From Paracoccus binzhouensis (lineage in GTDB: Bacteria; Pseudomonadota; Alphaproteobacteria; Rhodobacterales; Rhodobacteraceae): DNA of 64,000 nt. The position numbers and the translations under genes are program-made. How positions within the stretch are numbered: position 1 is the stretch's first letter; every line of letters starts with the position of its first letter. The DNA lies in the NCBI RefSeq assembly GCF_016446475.1, contig NZ_JAEHFP010000005.1, positions 23,299 to 87,298 on the forward strand, in the 5' to 3' direction. Below the pieces are notes generated by a model that was not told where the DNA came from, ran no database searches, and worked only from the letters and a program-made list of their open reading frames with translations. Below, in pieces: positions 17,601 through 25,871 of the stretch.

Positions 17601-18912
17601 CGCCATCCAGGGACTCGGCCGTTCCAACCGCACCAATCAGGCGCAGCCGCCGCTGTTCCGCCCCATCGCCACGGACGTGAAGGCCGAGAAGCGCTTTCTT
17701 TCGACGATTGCCCGCCGCCTCGATACCCTTGGCGCCATCACGCGCGGGCAGCGCCAGACTGGCGGCCAAGGGCTGTTCCGCGCCGAGGACAATCTCGAAG
17801 GCGATCAGGCCCGCGCGGCGCTCAGGCAGTTCTATTACTGGCTGGCGCAGGGCGCCATTCACGGCTGTTCGTTGACTCAGTTCGAGGAAATGACCGGCCT
17901 GACGCTGACCTTCGAGGGCGGCAACATGAAGGAGGAATTGCCGCCGATCACGACCTTCCTCAACCGGCTGCTGGCGCTGCCCATCGCCATGCAGAACACG
18001 CTGTTCGCGGCGTTCGAGGAGATTTTGAACGCCCGCATCGAGGCGGCGATTGCAGCGGGTGTCCACGATATCGGCCTGGAAACCATCCGCGCCGAAAGCC
18101 TGATCGTCACCGACCGGCGCACCGTCTGGCGGCACGACAGCGGCGCTGAGACGCGGCTGTTCACGATCGAGCGGCGCGATCGCAACCGCCCCATGACGGC
18201 GGAAGAGGCGATCACCATCGAAGACGGGCGATTGCTCGTCAATGAGCGCTCCGGCCGCGCCGCCGTCAAGACGTCCGCGCCGAGCCTGATGCTCGATGAC
18301 GGCAGCGTGGAACGCCGCGTCCGGTTGTTGCGCCCCATGCAGCGCGACACGATGAGCGTCGATGACTTCGCCGCCACGCACTGGAAGGAAGCGGAGAGGC
18401 AAGAATTTATCGCCGCATGGGAAAAGGAGATCGCCGGGATTCCGGAATTCTCGACGAGCACGTTCCATCTCGTCACCGGCCTGCTGCTGCCGATCTGGCG
18501 GCGTCTTCCGGAGAGCAACGCCCGCGTTTACCGGCTGCAAACCGACGATGGCGAACGCATCATCGGCCGCATGCTGACGCCCATCGAGGTGGAAGCGTTC
18601 TGCCGCAATATCGGCATGGAGGCGCCGAAGCTCTCCACCGGGGACGCCTGGGGCCTGATCAACGAAGGCAAGGTCACGGCCCATCTCGCCGATGGCCTGG
18701 TTCTACGCCGCGTGCGCGTGATGAACGAGAGCCGCATCGAACTCACCGGCTTCACCTCAGGCGTGGTCGATGCCCTGAAGGCGCGCGGCCTGTTCGGCGA
18801 GATCATCTCCTGGAAGCTGCGGTTGTTCGTGCCTGTGGGCGAGGCCGGCAAGGCAATTTTCGAGAGCCTCGCCGACCGTTGGCCGCTCACCGAAATCGCG
18901 GATCGGGGGTGA
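14656..18912 (+). CDS. Strawberry notch-type methyltransferase/helicase fusion
   Basis: 1418 residues. An N-terminal class I SAM-dependent methyltransferase-like domain (SAM motif EPSAGTGMLAVFAE near 150-165, catalytic LMNPPFS near 215) is joined to an SF2 helicase. The helicase has Walker A GDGTGCGKGRQ near 487, the DEAH box VIVFDEAHAMANAAG near 589 and motif III YVSATGA near 630. The C-terminal strawberry notch helicase half includes GRSNRTNQAQ, a motif VI-like arginine region. The protein would modify and remodel DNA, perhaps protecting incoming ICE DNA from host defences or guiding its replication; neither is shown. The length is typical for the family. The ATG has GGAG upstream, and the next gene follows after 3 bp. 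Confidence 0.93.
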   Translation: MNLMTPAAAVTAAAPLRAPEEEAACILKAAERILTGLERGLLIEARVLRQAMEEAFGGSDAEGCWTWKAAYEACEAAQVLFLRKYGRAMREKAGSPAAQLAMLSRIAGLLPTHTRRTQESEEFQQFSTPMPLAYAAGIAAGLTGDDALLEPSAGTGMLAVFAEIMGARLALNEIAETRAALLRRLFPDSLVTTHDAASIDDRLADDIAPSVVLMNPPFSAALHVQGRVSDADFHHVRSALARLPEGGRLVAITGHNFPYDRLNGAVRFTCVVGGSVYHKHGTTFDTRLTVIDKSLETASPPVSPRAENAAELLARVIEHVPPRLAVDVEIGLGTAAKPAVAREVAPIARRPQPVISASPDAVELTYEPIEWKPAQGADLTDALYEGYALQSIHIPGAKPHPTKLVQSAAMASVAPPHPSYRPHLPVHILKSGILSDAQLESVIYASDAHSRHLAGSWTVDETFDNIHAAPEGAENAVRFRRGWFLGDGTGCGKGRQVAGIILDNWIKGRRKALWISKSDKLIEDARRDWSALGMEQLLVQPLSRFKQGTPVRLSEGVLFVTYATLRNEPRLRQVIDWLGDGFDGVIVFDEAHAMANAAGSKGERGEQLPSQQGRAGLRLQRALPDARIVYVSATGATDVRNLAYAERLGLWGGEDFPFANRAEFVQAVEAGGVAAMEVMSRDMKALGLYTARSLSYEGVEVEIVDHNLTPAQVETYDAYAEAFQVIHSNLNAALEASNVTGERKTLNGQAKSAALSVFEGAKQRFFAALLSGLKTATLIKSIEADIAAGHAAIVQLVSTGEAILDRRLSEIPAEEWVDLNVDLSPRDVILTYLQHAFPTQLYEPYTDEDGNLRSRPAFDAEGNPIQCREALAARDRMIERLASLDPVPGALDQIIQRFGTDKVAEVTGRSRRIVRKGDRLCVENRPPSANLAETQAFMDDDKRILIFSDAGGTGRSYHADRGAKNQRLRVHYLLEAGWKADTAIQGLGRSNRTNQAQPPLFRPIATDVKAEKRFLSTIARRLDTLGAITRGQRQTGGQGLFRAEDNLEGDQARAALRQFYYWLAQGAIHGCSLTQFEEMTGLTLTFEGGNMKEELPPITTFLNRLLALPIAMQNTLFAAFEEILNARIEAAIAAGVHDIGLETIRAESLIVTDRRTVWRHDSGAETRLFTIERRDRNRPMTAEEAITIEDGRLLVNERSGRAAVKTSAPSLMLDDGSVERRVRLLRPMQRDTMSVDDFAATHWKEAERQEFIAAWEKEIAGIPEFSTSTFHLVTGLLLPIWRRLPESNARVYRLQTDDGERIIGRMLTPIEVEAFCRNIGMEAPKLSTGDAWGLINEGKVTAHLADGLVLRRVRVMNESRIELTGFTSGVVDALKARGLFGEIISWKLRLFVPVGEAGKAIFESLADRWPLTEIADRG

Positions 18913-18915
18913 CAT

Positions 18916-19929
18916 ATGTCCCGCGCCGCCGATCTGGCGCGCCGTCTCGGTGAACAGGCCGAGGCGGTGTGCCGCTACTACCTGCCGAATGGCCGCCGCC
19001 AGGGCCGATACTGGATCTGCGGCGATGTCATGGGAACGCCGGGGCGGAGTCTTTATGTGCACCTTTCCGGCGAACGTGCCGGGAAGTTTTGCGATGCCGC
19101 TGATGGAACGCATGGCGATCTTCTCGACCTCATCGCCCTCAATCGCGGCCTCGGCTTCCGCGCCGCGCTCGATGAGGCGCGGGGATTCCTCAGTCTGCCC
19201 GTTCTGCCGATCCGCACAGTCGCCCCGCCCGCGCCGTCGGGCTCTTCCGAAGCGGCGCGGCGGCTCTTTGCCGCGTCGAAGCCGATCCGGGGCACGCTGG
19301 CCGAACGCTATCTCCAAAGCCGCGGCATCATTCTACCTGCGGACGTTGCCGCTCTGCGCTTCCATCCGCGCTGCTTTCATCGCGGGCCTGCGGGGCGCGA
19401 GATATGGCCGGCGCTCATCGCCGCCGTCACCGATCAGGGCGGCGCCATCACTGGCGTGCATCGCACCTGGCTTGATCCTGACGGCGGCAAGGCGCCTCTC
19501 GATCAGCCGCGTCGCGCCATAGGCCATCTTGCCGGAAACGCGGTCCGGCTCGGCCTTGCCTCCGACGTACTGGCGGCGGCGGAAGGCATCGAAACGGCGC
19601 TGGCGCTCAAGACCGTGATGCCCGCCATGCCGGTCGCCGCCGCACTCTCCGCCGCCCACCTCGCTGCCCTGGTGTTCCCGCCCACGCTGCGCCGTCTCTA
19701 TGTCGCGCGCGACAATGACGAGGCCGGGCGTTTCGCGCTGGAACGCTTGCGCGCCCGCTCCAGAGCCGGCGATATCGACATCCGCGCGCTGGCACCGAGG
19801 ACGGAGGATCTCAACGCCGATCTCCTCACCCTCGGCCCGGACCGGCTCAGGGCATGGCTCGCAGAGCAGCTCTTCCCGGACGATGTTCAGCGTTTCCTTG
19901 TCGCGGGCGGACGGACGCGATGCGCGTGA
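18916..19929 (+). CDS. Toprim-domain protein (DUF7146/primase-like)
   Basis: 337 residues. The N-terminal part contains a primase-type zinc or CHC2-like core (YYLPNGRRQGRYWICGDV, then GKFCDAADGTHGDLLDLIA). The C-terminal Toprim fold has LAAAEGIETALAL with the catalytic Glu, then RLYVARDNDEAGRFAL with the DxD-type acidic pair. The architecture is that of plasmid or phage primases, and DNA priming of the transferred strand or excised circle is the likely role. It begins 3 bp after the helicase stop, so the two form one unit. The family is a standard ICE-core component. Confidence 0.9.
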   Translation: MSRAADLARRLGEQAEAVCRYYLPNGRRQGRYWICGDVMGTPGRSLYVHLSGERAGKFCDAADGTHGDLLDLIALNRGLGFRAALDEARGFLSLPVLPIRTVAPPAPSGSSEAARRLFAASKPIRGTLAERYLQSRGIILPADVAALRFHPRCFHRGPAGREIWPALIAAVTDQGGAITGVHRTWLDPDGGKAPLDQPRRAIGHLAGNAVRLGLASDVLAAAEGIETALALKTVMPAMPVAAALSAAHLAALVFPPTLRRLYVARDNDEAGRFALERLRARSRAGDIDIRALAPRTEDLNADLLTLGPDRLRAWLAEQLFPDDVQRFLVAGGRTRCA

Positions 19930-20164
19930 AGGTCCTCAGCGCCGGATGGCGATGAGCGAGCATTGGGCCGGCCTCCCGGTTCGGCAAGGGCCGCGCCACG
20001 GCCTTTCCAGGAGGGGGATCTGCCGGAGGCAGGCCAAGCCGCAACGGCTTCGCCGTCCTCCACTGGCGTTCCGGCCCTGCGGGTGCGGCCCGGCCTTGCG
20101 CCTCCGGTGGGCGATCCCCGGAAAGGCCGCGACGGGCGCGGCCTCGGAACCGGGAGACAGACCC

Positions 20165-21106
20165 ATGCTGCACGACCTCTTCACCGACGACGCCTTCGAA
20201 CCCCACCACGCGGCATCGCCAACCGCCCGTGTCCTCGACGAAATGGCGCTTCACGGCGCCCGTCCCGGCCCGGACGATCCGGAGCGCCTGACCGTGCCCG
20301 AAGCCGACCGGGCCGAGCAGGAGATCGAGACCGCCGCAGCCGCCCTCATTGCCCTCATGGCCGATACGGCGCTCGACGACGATCTCGACGACGTCCTCTG
20401 GGGCTTCGCCAATCTTTTCCACCGCCGCCTCGGCTATCTCGATCGCATGCTCGACGACAACGAGATGGCGCAGCGCCGCTTGGCAAGCGAGCAGGACGGC
20501 TCGGAGGTCAAGTCCGTCGAGCTCGAGCGCCTGATTGCCCGTGGCGAGGCATTGCTCGAACGCCGCGCCGCCTTCGAGAACCTCCGCGATCTTGCCGCCA
20601 TCCAGTTCGAATCTGCGACTGGTTCCGCCTGGCGGCCGCATACCGGCTCGATGACGAACCGGCGGACGATGACGGCGGCCATGATCGACAGCCGCGATTT
20701 TCTGGCCGCCAAGCGCCGGGCCGAGATTGAGCCGCTGCTGCCCGTCGGTCCGCGCATCGTCTTCACCGGTGGCGTCGACTGCAACGATCACGCCCGCATC
20801 TGGGAGGCCCTCGATAAGGCGCGCGCCAAGCATTCCGACATGGTGCTCATCCATGGCGGATCGCCCAAGGGCGCCGAGAAGATCGCCGCCTGCTGGGCCG
20901 ACAATCGCGGCATACCGCAAATCGTCTTCAAGCCCGATTGGACCCGCCATCGGAACGCCGCGCCCTTCAAGCGCAACGACCAGATGCTCGAAGCAATGCC
21001 CATCGGCGTCATCGCCTTTCCCGGCTCCGGTATCTCCCAGAACCTCGCCGACAAGGCGCGGAAGATGGGGATCGCGGTGTGGAAATTTGGCGAGGGCGGC
21101 GCGTAA
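20165..21106 (+). CDS. DUF2493 family (SLOG-like nucleotide-binding) protein
   Basis: 313 residues from the ATG at 20165, preceded by GGGAGACAG. The N-terminal 190 residues are helical and acidic. The C-terminal half is the DUF2493/YspA Rossmann-like domain: RIVFTGGVDCNDHARIWEAL, then MVLIHGGSPKGAEKIAACWA, and a final GVIAFPGSGISQNLADKA. This belongs to the SLOG superfamily, whose members bind nucleotides or nucleotide-derived ligands. The protein is common in this ICE type, but its activity is unknown. It is separated from the Toprim gene by 235 bp in which I see no gene. It is the last rightward gene before the minus-strand insert. Confidence 0.85.
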   Translation: MLHDLFTDDAFEPHHAASPTARVLDEMALHGARPGPDDPERLTVPEADRAEQEIETAAAALIALMADTALDDDLDDVLWGFANLFHRRLGYLDRMLDDNEMAQRRLASEQDGSEVKSVELERLIARGEALLERRAAFENLRDLAAIQFESATGSAWRPHTGSMTNRRTMTAAMIDSRDFLAAKRRAEIEPLLPVGPRIVFTGGVDCNDHARIWEALDKARAKHSDMVLIHGGSPKGAEKIAACWADNRGIPQIVFKPDWTRHRNAAPFKRNDQMLEAMPIGVIAFPGSGISQNLADKARKMGIAVWKFGEGGA

Positions 21107-21186
21107 TGCGCCGCCCCATTCTCATGCAAGTCTTGCTCCATTGAATGCCGGCGCAGACACGTCTGCTCCTGCGGGCCGAACCCAGC

Positions 21187-22503
21187 TCAGCCGCTCCGCA
21201 TTCCTTCTTCCGGAGACCAGGTTCTATGTCCGACTATGCGCCGTGGTGGTGGGCTGCCCAGCAATGCCAGACCATCCCGATATAGCGCGTAGGCGTATTC
21301 AGATTCGGACGAAACATCGCTCTCTTCGCCTCGATCCATGGCGAAACCGGAGGGTTCGACACGTGGAAGTTCGAGGACTGCGGGCATGTTCTCTCGCCCG
21401 CTGCGAATGATCGCGCTCAGGGAGTTCAGAAACCGTTCAGCGGACTTTTCCTCCATGACGAACCATCCCGCAAAGCCATCGCCGCTTCGTCGTAGCAAGC
21501 GCCTTCGCGGAAAACGCGGCCACCATCTCGGATCATGCCAGAGGTCGTCCAGCCAGTGGGGATAGTCGTGGAATGGCCAGAGGGGTTCCGCGCTGGCGAG
21601 AAACGTTCGACCCGCGTATGGAATTGCCAGGAAGCTGAGTGGTGAATCAACATCGGGGCGCTCCCCTCCAGCGCGAGCCCAATCGATCCAAGCTACAACG
21701 CTCGGCGCATCCATGAGAGAAAAATTGGCGCGATGCGTCGCGAGCGCGAGCGAGGTCGGCGTCGACTCCGGGCTCGAGCCTGGGGGCGGTTCCGTAGGAG
21801 GCGACCGCTTGCCACGCGGCTTGGAAATGCGCGTCTCGGCAGCATGCAGAAAGGCGCCCGCTGATCCTGGTCTTGAGCCAAACGCGATCGAGTAGCCGTG
21901 AATGACCTTACCGTGGAGCGATTCGGCCGCCAGATGGGGCTTCACCTGCTTGCTGTACTTGCGCTGTGCCTGTCCGGTGATGGTCGCGGCCGACACGTTG
22001 GCGGCAAACGATCCACGCGCTTCCGCCAGCACCACTCCGTAGCCCGAAACCGCACCGTCGCCATAGATGAAGTCGGCATGCGGGGCGAGCGCACTCGAAA
22101 GGCAGACAGCATTGTCTCGCCACGTATAGCCGAGCGCATTCATGAGCAGGTCGGTGACGCCGGCTCCGAGGCGCCCGGCGAAGGTGGTCCTTTCGGCGTC
22201 GGCCAGCGAGTTGATGTGCTGTGTGAGCGCGAATGCGGGGCCATCCTCGATCAGCCATTCCACTTCAGTCAGGGCGCTGTCTCCCCACCGCGCCAACATT
22301 TCCGGCGGTGCATCCCGCAGCGTTGCCGTTCTTGCCATCGACGCCGCAAGAGCGGTCGGCCCGAACGTCAGGGTCTTGCACATACCGGGGGCATTGAAGC
22401 CCACGGAGATCGGACTTGGGTTATGCCGATGGCGCGTGTGTCCAGTGATGCCGACCGATTTTTCGGCTCGCCAGACCGCAGCGGAGGTCAAGACATCGCT
22501 CAT
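21187..22503 (-). CDS. Uncharacterised 438-residue protein of an inserted gene pair
   Basis: Starts at the ATG 22501-22503; the frame is open further upstream to 22800 but overlaps the preceding gene there. No certain family. A central block, HADFIYGDGAVSGYGVVLAEARGSFAANVS split over about residues 145-175, then lysine-rich GQAQRKYSKQVKPH, resembles the D-x(n)-ExK-like core of restriction-fold nucleases with R for K, but this is weak. A Pro/Ser linker near 240-265 separates it from a Trp-rich C-terminal half (WPFHDYPHWLDDLWHDPRWWPRF). The gene is on the strand opposite to its surroundings and directly downstream of a DUF6650-like gene, so it looks like an accessory insertion into the ICE core. 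Function unknown. Confidence 0.65.
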   Translation of the reverse strand: MSDVLTSAAVWRAEKSVGITGHTRHRHNPSPISVGFNAPGMCKTLTFGPTALAASMARTATLRDAPPEMLARWGDSALTEVEWLIEDGPAFALTQHINSLADAERTTFAGRLGAGVTDLLMNALGYTWRDNAVCLSSALAPHADFIYGDGAVSGYGVVLAEARGSFAANVSAATITGQAQRKYSKQVKPHLAAESLHGKVIHGYSIAFGSRPGSAGAFLHAAETRISKPRGKRSPPTEPPPGSSPESTPTSLALATHRANFSLMDAPSVVAWIDWARAGGERPDVDSPLSFLAIPYAGRTFLASAEPLWPFHDYPHWLDDLWHDPRWWPRFPRRRLLRRSGDGFAGWFVMEEKSAERFLNSLSAIIRSGRENMPAVLELPRVEPSGFAMDRGEESDVSSESEYAYALYRDGLALLGSPPPRRIVGHRTWSPEEGMRSG

Positions 22504-22558
22504 GAGATGCTTCCGGCCGACAGCTTGCCCCGTCCGCTCCGCGTCTGTCGCAGCACCT

Positions 22559-23092
22559 TCATGATGCATCGTCCGCCGAGGGAAGAATCGATGCGAGCTC
22601 GCCCTCGACATCGATGCCATATTGATAGGCGAGGGCTGCGACGTGGGTGCCAAACGTCGCCCGCAGTTCCCCAAGAGCGACGAAGAATGGTGGGCTGCCT
22701 TCTTCGTCGCCGAAGCGACCTCTGCCATACAGGGGTGGCAGGTTGCGGAAATCCGGATGCGGCTCCTCGAGGAACCTTCGACAGGCGGCGCGCATGGCAC
22801 GGATGGATCCGGCGGCCCGAGCGGTCTCGGGCAGAGCTTGCAACGTCTCTGTCAGCAGTTCGCGCACATGCAGGACCGAAGCGGTCACTTGTGAGACGAC
22901 TTCGAGATGGTATGGGACGAAAAGAACACGCCGGTCTTCCAGCGCGGTCAGCAACCGCCGGATAATCTCTCGTTCGTCAGCGGGAGGCGTCCACTGAACC
23001 CCAAAAAATGGCAGCGAGAACCCCGTCAATCGATGGGCCAGCGATTTCGCCGCTATCTTTCCCTTCTTCGTGATGTCACCCGATTTGCTCAC
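22559..23092 (-). CDS. DUF6650-like protein
   Basis: 177 residues. The segment RLTGFSLPFFGVQWTPPADEREIIRRLLTALEDRRVLF, in the first 60 residues, fits the DUF6650 pattern as I remember it, and RAMRAACRRFLEE fits the rest. No enzyme motif is visible. It lies 55 bp upstream of the 438-residue protein gene on the same strand, and the two probably form an operon whose promoter is in 23093-23200. DUF6650 proteins are accessory and scattered; their function is not known to me. The family call is from memory of the pattern and should be treated as moderate. Confidence 0.6.
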   Translation of the reverse strand: MSKSGDITKKGKIAAKSLAHRLTGFSLPFFGVQWTPPADEREIIRRLLTALEDRRVLFVPYHLEVVSQVTASVLHVRELLTETLQALPETARAAGSIRAMRAACRRFLEEPHPDFRNLPPLYGRGRFGDEEGSPPFFVALGELRATFGTHVAALAYQYGIDVEGELASILPSADDAS

Positions 23093-24080
23093 GCCCAGGT
23101 CCCCCCAATTGTTCGACGGCTCTACAATAACCCAAGATTGAATCTACCATCGTTTGTGAAATTTGCCGTAGATCAAACCAGCCCAGGGCATCAGAGAAGC
23201 CCTTCTCGCGGCAAACGTAATAGGGTGAGAAGGGTGCCGGAAGATGTGGCGCCCGCGCGGGGACAAGCCCCGCGCGCCGGGCTCTCGTGAACCGAACCGC
23301 CTTCGGCGTTTCGGCCTTCGGCTTCGATCCCTGGCGCGAGCGCCCGCTCCGCGGGCGGGTGGCGGTCCAACAGCGCCGGCCAAGGCGCGCCCCGCCGGAG
23401 GCGATGGTGACGGGGCCTGGAGATGAGAATGCGGCGCTGACTATGGCTCCCAAGGGCAGGCCGGAACGCCATCTTTCCTGCATCTCCGGCTCCGATGGGC
23501 GTGCGTATGCGGTCGAAAGGGGCACGGCACGCAGGCGGTCGGATTGGTCTCGCTGCCTGCGGCTACGGTGGCGCACCGGCGCCAGTTTCATCGCCGCGGC
23601 GATGCCGTCAACGGCGCGCAGCGGGAGCTTTGGACATGCCTGAGCGCGGTCGAAGCCCGAGTGGTTGGCGGTTTTCGTGTCGTTGTAACCCCAGCCAAGC
23701 CGTCGTCCGATGCGGTGAATTCGGTGGCGGGAAAGGCCATGGCGCTCCTTCGCCAACTGTTCATCGAGGCAGTCACCATCCCTGCATGTCTCTCATCGCG
23801 TAAATCCCGCGCCGGTCCGTTCAACCCGCCGTCCGGGAAAATTTCCCCTGCCGCGAAAAGTGCTCCGCTGACGCTGCGCCCCTTCGGGTGACGGCGAAGC
23901 CGTCAACTTTTCCCGGCATTCCTCGCGCCCGCTTCGCTCCAAATTTTCCCTTCCGGCGGGTCCTCCACTTCGTTCCGGCCCTCCGCTCACGCTGCGGGTG
24001 AACCGGCCCGCCTATGCGGTCTTTCCGCTGGAGCCATCGCAGGGATGGTCCCTGCGACGAACAGCGAAAGGATCATCACC
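23093..24080. other. Long intergenic region upstream of DUF736
   Basis: 988 bp with no frame that resembles a protein on either strand. It must hold the leftward promoter of the inserted pair (near 23100-23160, where the sequence is AT-richer) and the leader of the DUF736 gene. Notable structure: a palindrome GGGAAA-A-TTTCCC at 23836-23848, with a related AAATTTTCCC about 95 bp further on, and many GC-rich imperfect hairpins at 23300-23450 (for example CGCTCCGCGGGCG). A regulatory RNA or replication-related site is possible, but nothing specific was recognised. Confidence 0.4.
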
Positions 24081-24419
24081 ATGGCCATCACCCTCGGCAC
24101 GTTCACCAAGCAGAACGACGGCAGCTTCACTGGGACCCTCAAGACCCTCAACGTCACCGCCAACCTCGTCGTCGTCCCCGTGGACAAGATGTCCGAAAAC
24201 GCCCCCGACTATCGCGTCTATGCCGGCAACGGCCAGCGCTACGAGGTCGGCGCCGGCTGGAGCCAGGTCGCCAAGTCGAGCGGCGAGACCTACCTGAACC
24301 TCAAGATCGCCGCGCCGGAATTCGGCCCCAACTGGGTGCGCGCCCGCCTCGTCAAGCTGGAGACGCCGATGGAGGACGGCACCTCGCACCTCGCCCTGTG
24401 GGAGCCGCGCGAGCGCTGA
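24081..24419 (+). CDS. DUF736 family protein (first copy)
   Basis: 112 residues, MAITLGTFTKQNDGSFTGTL at the start and WVRARLVKLE near the end, the standard DUF736 beta-rich fold. The ATG at 24081 follows AAAGGATCATCACC, a good ribosome site. DUF736 proteins are among the most constant genes of rhizobial ICEs and conjugative plasmids; their function is unknown. A second, diverged copy lies at 57817, beside DUF2274. A terminator follows immediately. Confidence 0.95.
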   Translation: MAITLGTFTKQNDGSFTGTLKTLNVTANLVVVPVDKMSENAPDYRVYAGNGQRYEVGAGWSQVAKSSGETYLNLKIAAPEFGPNWVRARLVKLETPMEDGTSHLALWEPRER

Positions 24420-24438
24420 TCCCGCCCACTCCCGAAGA

Positions 24439-24463
24439 CCCCGCCGGAGCGCATCCGGCGGGG
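24439..24463 (+). terminator. Terminator after DUF736
   Basis: CCCCGCCGGA (24439-24448) and TCCGGCGGGG (24454-24463) form a perfect 10 bp stem with a 5-base loop, followed by the weak tail CTTATCTT. It begins 19 bp after the DUF736 stop. Confidence 0.75.
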
Positions 24464-24754
24464 CTTATCTTCATGCATTCCGCCGCGCCCGACCGCCGCA
24501 ATCCAAGCGGTGTCGGCGCTGGTCGCGCCGACGGGCTTTCCGTCTCGATCTTCCCATTCTGCCATCCGGCGCAACGAGCCTGTAAAGGATCGCGGGCACC
24601 CTCCAAAATGCTCCGTTCCGCTGGCGCTCCACTCCGCATTTTGGCTCCTCCCGCGCCCGCTTCGCGGCGGCTTCGCCGTCCTTGACAGGCTCTATCCGGA
24701 TGACCGGGGACCCCGTTCTCTGACCAAGAGAACGGCTCAATCAAGGAGGTTCCC
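24464..24754. other. Leader region of the 70-residue protein gene, with stem-loop
   Basis: No gene seen. A TTGACA box at 24682-24687 may be a -35 element. CCGTTCTCT (24713-24721) pairs with AGAGAACGG (24727-24735) around GACCA, just upstream of the very strong ribosome site AAGGAGGT (24743-24750), so the hairpin could affect initiation. Confidence 0.4.
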
Positions 24755-24967
24755 ATGTCCATCCAGATCAATTTCGCCCACGACATCCGCGTTGAATATC
24801 GCGGCCATTTCTACGCCGAGGACGAGCTGCGCGAGAGCATCTGGCTCGTCAATATGGAGCTCCGCAATGGCCTGCCGAGGCGCGAGCGCATCGAGGCCAA
24901 GCGGCAGATCGCGGAGATGGAAGCAGCGCTCGAGGCGCTGCTGAACACCGCGGAGGCGGGGCACTGA
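24755..24967 (+). CDS. Small conserved ICE protein of unknown function
   Basis: 70 residues with an excellent AAGGAGGT ribosome site, which argues for a real and well-translated gene. Predicted mostly helical: RRERIEAKRQIAEMEAALEALLN at the C-terminus is an amphipathic coiled-coil-like stretch. No family recognised. It stands between DUF736 and the RdfS-like gene in the same direction. A small DNA-binding or protein-binding accessory role is possible, but no evidence points to a function. Confidence 0.75.
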   Translation: MSIQINFAHDIRVEYRGHFYAEDELRESIWLVNMELRNGLPRRERIEAKRQIAEMEAALEALLNTAEAGH

Positions 24968-25025
24968 GCCCCGCTTTTCGCGGCGTTTTCGAGCCGGACG
25001 CCGGTCTCTCGTCCATCCATCGCGA

Positions 25026-25062
25026 GGGGGGATCGTTTTTGGCACCCCCCGTTTTTCGATCC
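25026..25062 (+). promoter_or_regulatory. Hairpin/terminator region upstream of the rdfS-like gene
   Basis: A GGGGGG tract and CCCCCC (25045-25050 region) enclose ATCGTTTTTGGCA and are followed by GTTTTTCG, the form of an intrinsic terminator. The same stretch carries the inverted repeat GGATCG (25030-25035) and CGATCC (25057-25062). It ends the upstream unit about 70 bp before the rdfS-like start and may also be a control site, since rdfS is the FseA target in the related ICE. Confidence 0.5.
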
Positions 25063-25131
25063 TGAGCAAGCGCGCTCCCCGCCGACATCCTTCGCCCATT
25101 CGCGTCGATCTTCGCCGAAAGGAGCCAAAGG

Positions 25132-25371
25132 ATGATCGATCACACATCGAGGGCGGCCGAGGCTCGCAAAGGCTCGCCATTCCTCTCCACGCGGGAGGCC
25201 GCATTCTATCTCGGCCTCTCCTTCCGCACCCTTGAAAAGATGCGCCTGACGGGCAACGGCCCGCGCTTCCGCAAGCATGGCCGCTTTGTCCGCTACCACA
25301 TCGCCGACCTCGATGCCTGGTCGGAAGGACGGCGGCATTCCTCCACATCTGACGGGAGAGAACGCGGATGA
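25132..25371 (+). CDS. rdfS: RdfS-like excisionase (recombination directionality factor), MerR/AlpA-type winged HTH
   Basis: 79 residues. PFLSTREAAFYLGLSFRTLEKMRL, then GNGPRFRKHGRFVRYHIADLDAWSE, is the classic HTH_17 fold of excisionases. In ICEMlSymR7A the excisionase RdfS is encoded directly upstream of traF and a VirB1-like gene, and the identical order is seen here, so the assignment rests on both domain and context. It would bind near the attachment sites and shift recombination toward excision. The start has AAAGGAGC upstream (25120s). Its stop overlaps the traF start (ATGA). One oddity is that the recombinase at the right end of this window is of the serine type, whereas RdfS in the model ICE works with a tyrosine integrase. 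Confidence 0.8.
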   Translation: MIDHTSRAAEARKGSPFLSTREAAFYLGLSFRTLEKMRLTGNGPRFRKHGRFVRYHIADLDAWSEGRRHSSTSDGRERG

Positions 25372-25871
25372 AAGGGCCTGCCGTTCGTCCTCTTGCCGCC
25401 ATGCTTGCGGGCATCGCGCTCGTCGGCTTCTCCGCCATCGCGCACCCCCAGCCGCGCCTTGTCTGGAACGCCTCGGCCAGCGCGCCGATCGGTCTCTATC
25501 GTGTTATTTCCGGCGCGCCAGAACGCGGCGACTTCGTCCTGGTCCGCATCCCGAAATCCATCGAAAAGCTGGCCGCCATCCGCGGCTATCTGCCCGCCGG
25601 CGTGCCGCTCATCAAGCGCATTGCCGCCGTCGCCGGGGATGATGTTTGCGCCTTCGACGGGGGCGTCATCGTTAATGGCGAAATCGTTGCCCGCCAGCGC
25701 AAGGTGGATCGGGCAGGACGTTCCCTGCCGCGCTGGAATGAATGCCGGGAACTTGTCCAGGGCGAATTCTTCCTCTTGGGCGACGCACCGGACTCCTTCG
25801 ACAGCCGCTATTTCGGGCCGGTGACGAGCGCCCGCGTGATCGGGAGGCTCGCGCCGCTATGGACCGACTGA
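25368..25871 (+). CDS. traF: TraF conjugative S26-type signal peptidase
   Basis: 167 residues. An N-terminal membrane segment (about 9-27) is followed by the periplasmic S26 domain: NASASAPIGLYRV holds the catalytic Ser, and PLIKRIAAVAGDDV holds the catalytic Lys. The late motif LLGDAPDSFDSRYFGPV is typical. TraF proteins process and cyclise the TrbC pilin precursor in RP4-like systems, and a TrbC is encoded at 49.4 kb, so that is the expected substrate. It overlaps rdfS by 4 bp and the lytic transglycosylase by 13 bp, placing pilin maturation under the same control as excision. Confidence 0.93.
   Translation: MKGPAVRPLAAMLAGIALVGFSAIAHPQPRLVWNASASAPIGLYRVISGAPERGDFVLVRIPKSIEKLAAIRGYLPAGVPLIKRIAAVAGDDVCAFDGGVIVNGEIVARQRKVDRAGRSLPRWNECRELVQGEFFLLGDAPDSFDSRYFGPVTSARVIGRLAPLWTD

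Noticed and set aside
21898..22965. Plus-strand gene in the inserted region
   Set aside because: It is antisense to two minus-strand genes with better composition and, for one, a recognisable family. No ribosome site or domain.
23287..23891. Possible small proteins in the long spacer before DUF736
   Set aside because: Several overlapping short frames exist on both strands, but none has a ribosome site, a domain or plausible composition.
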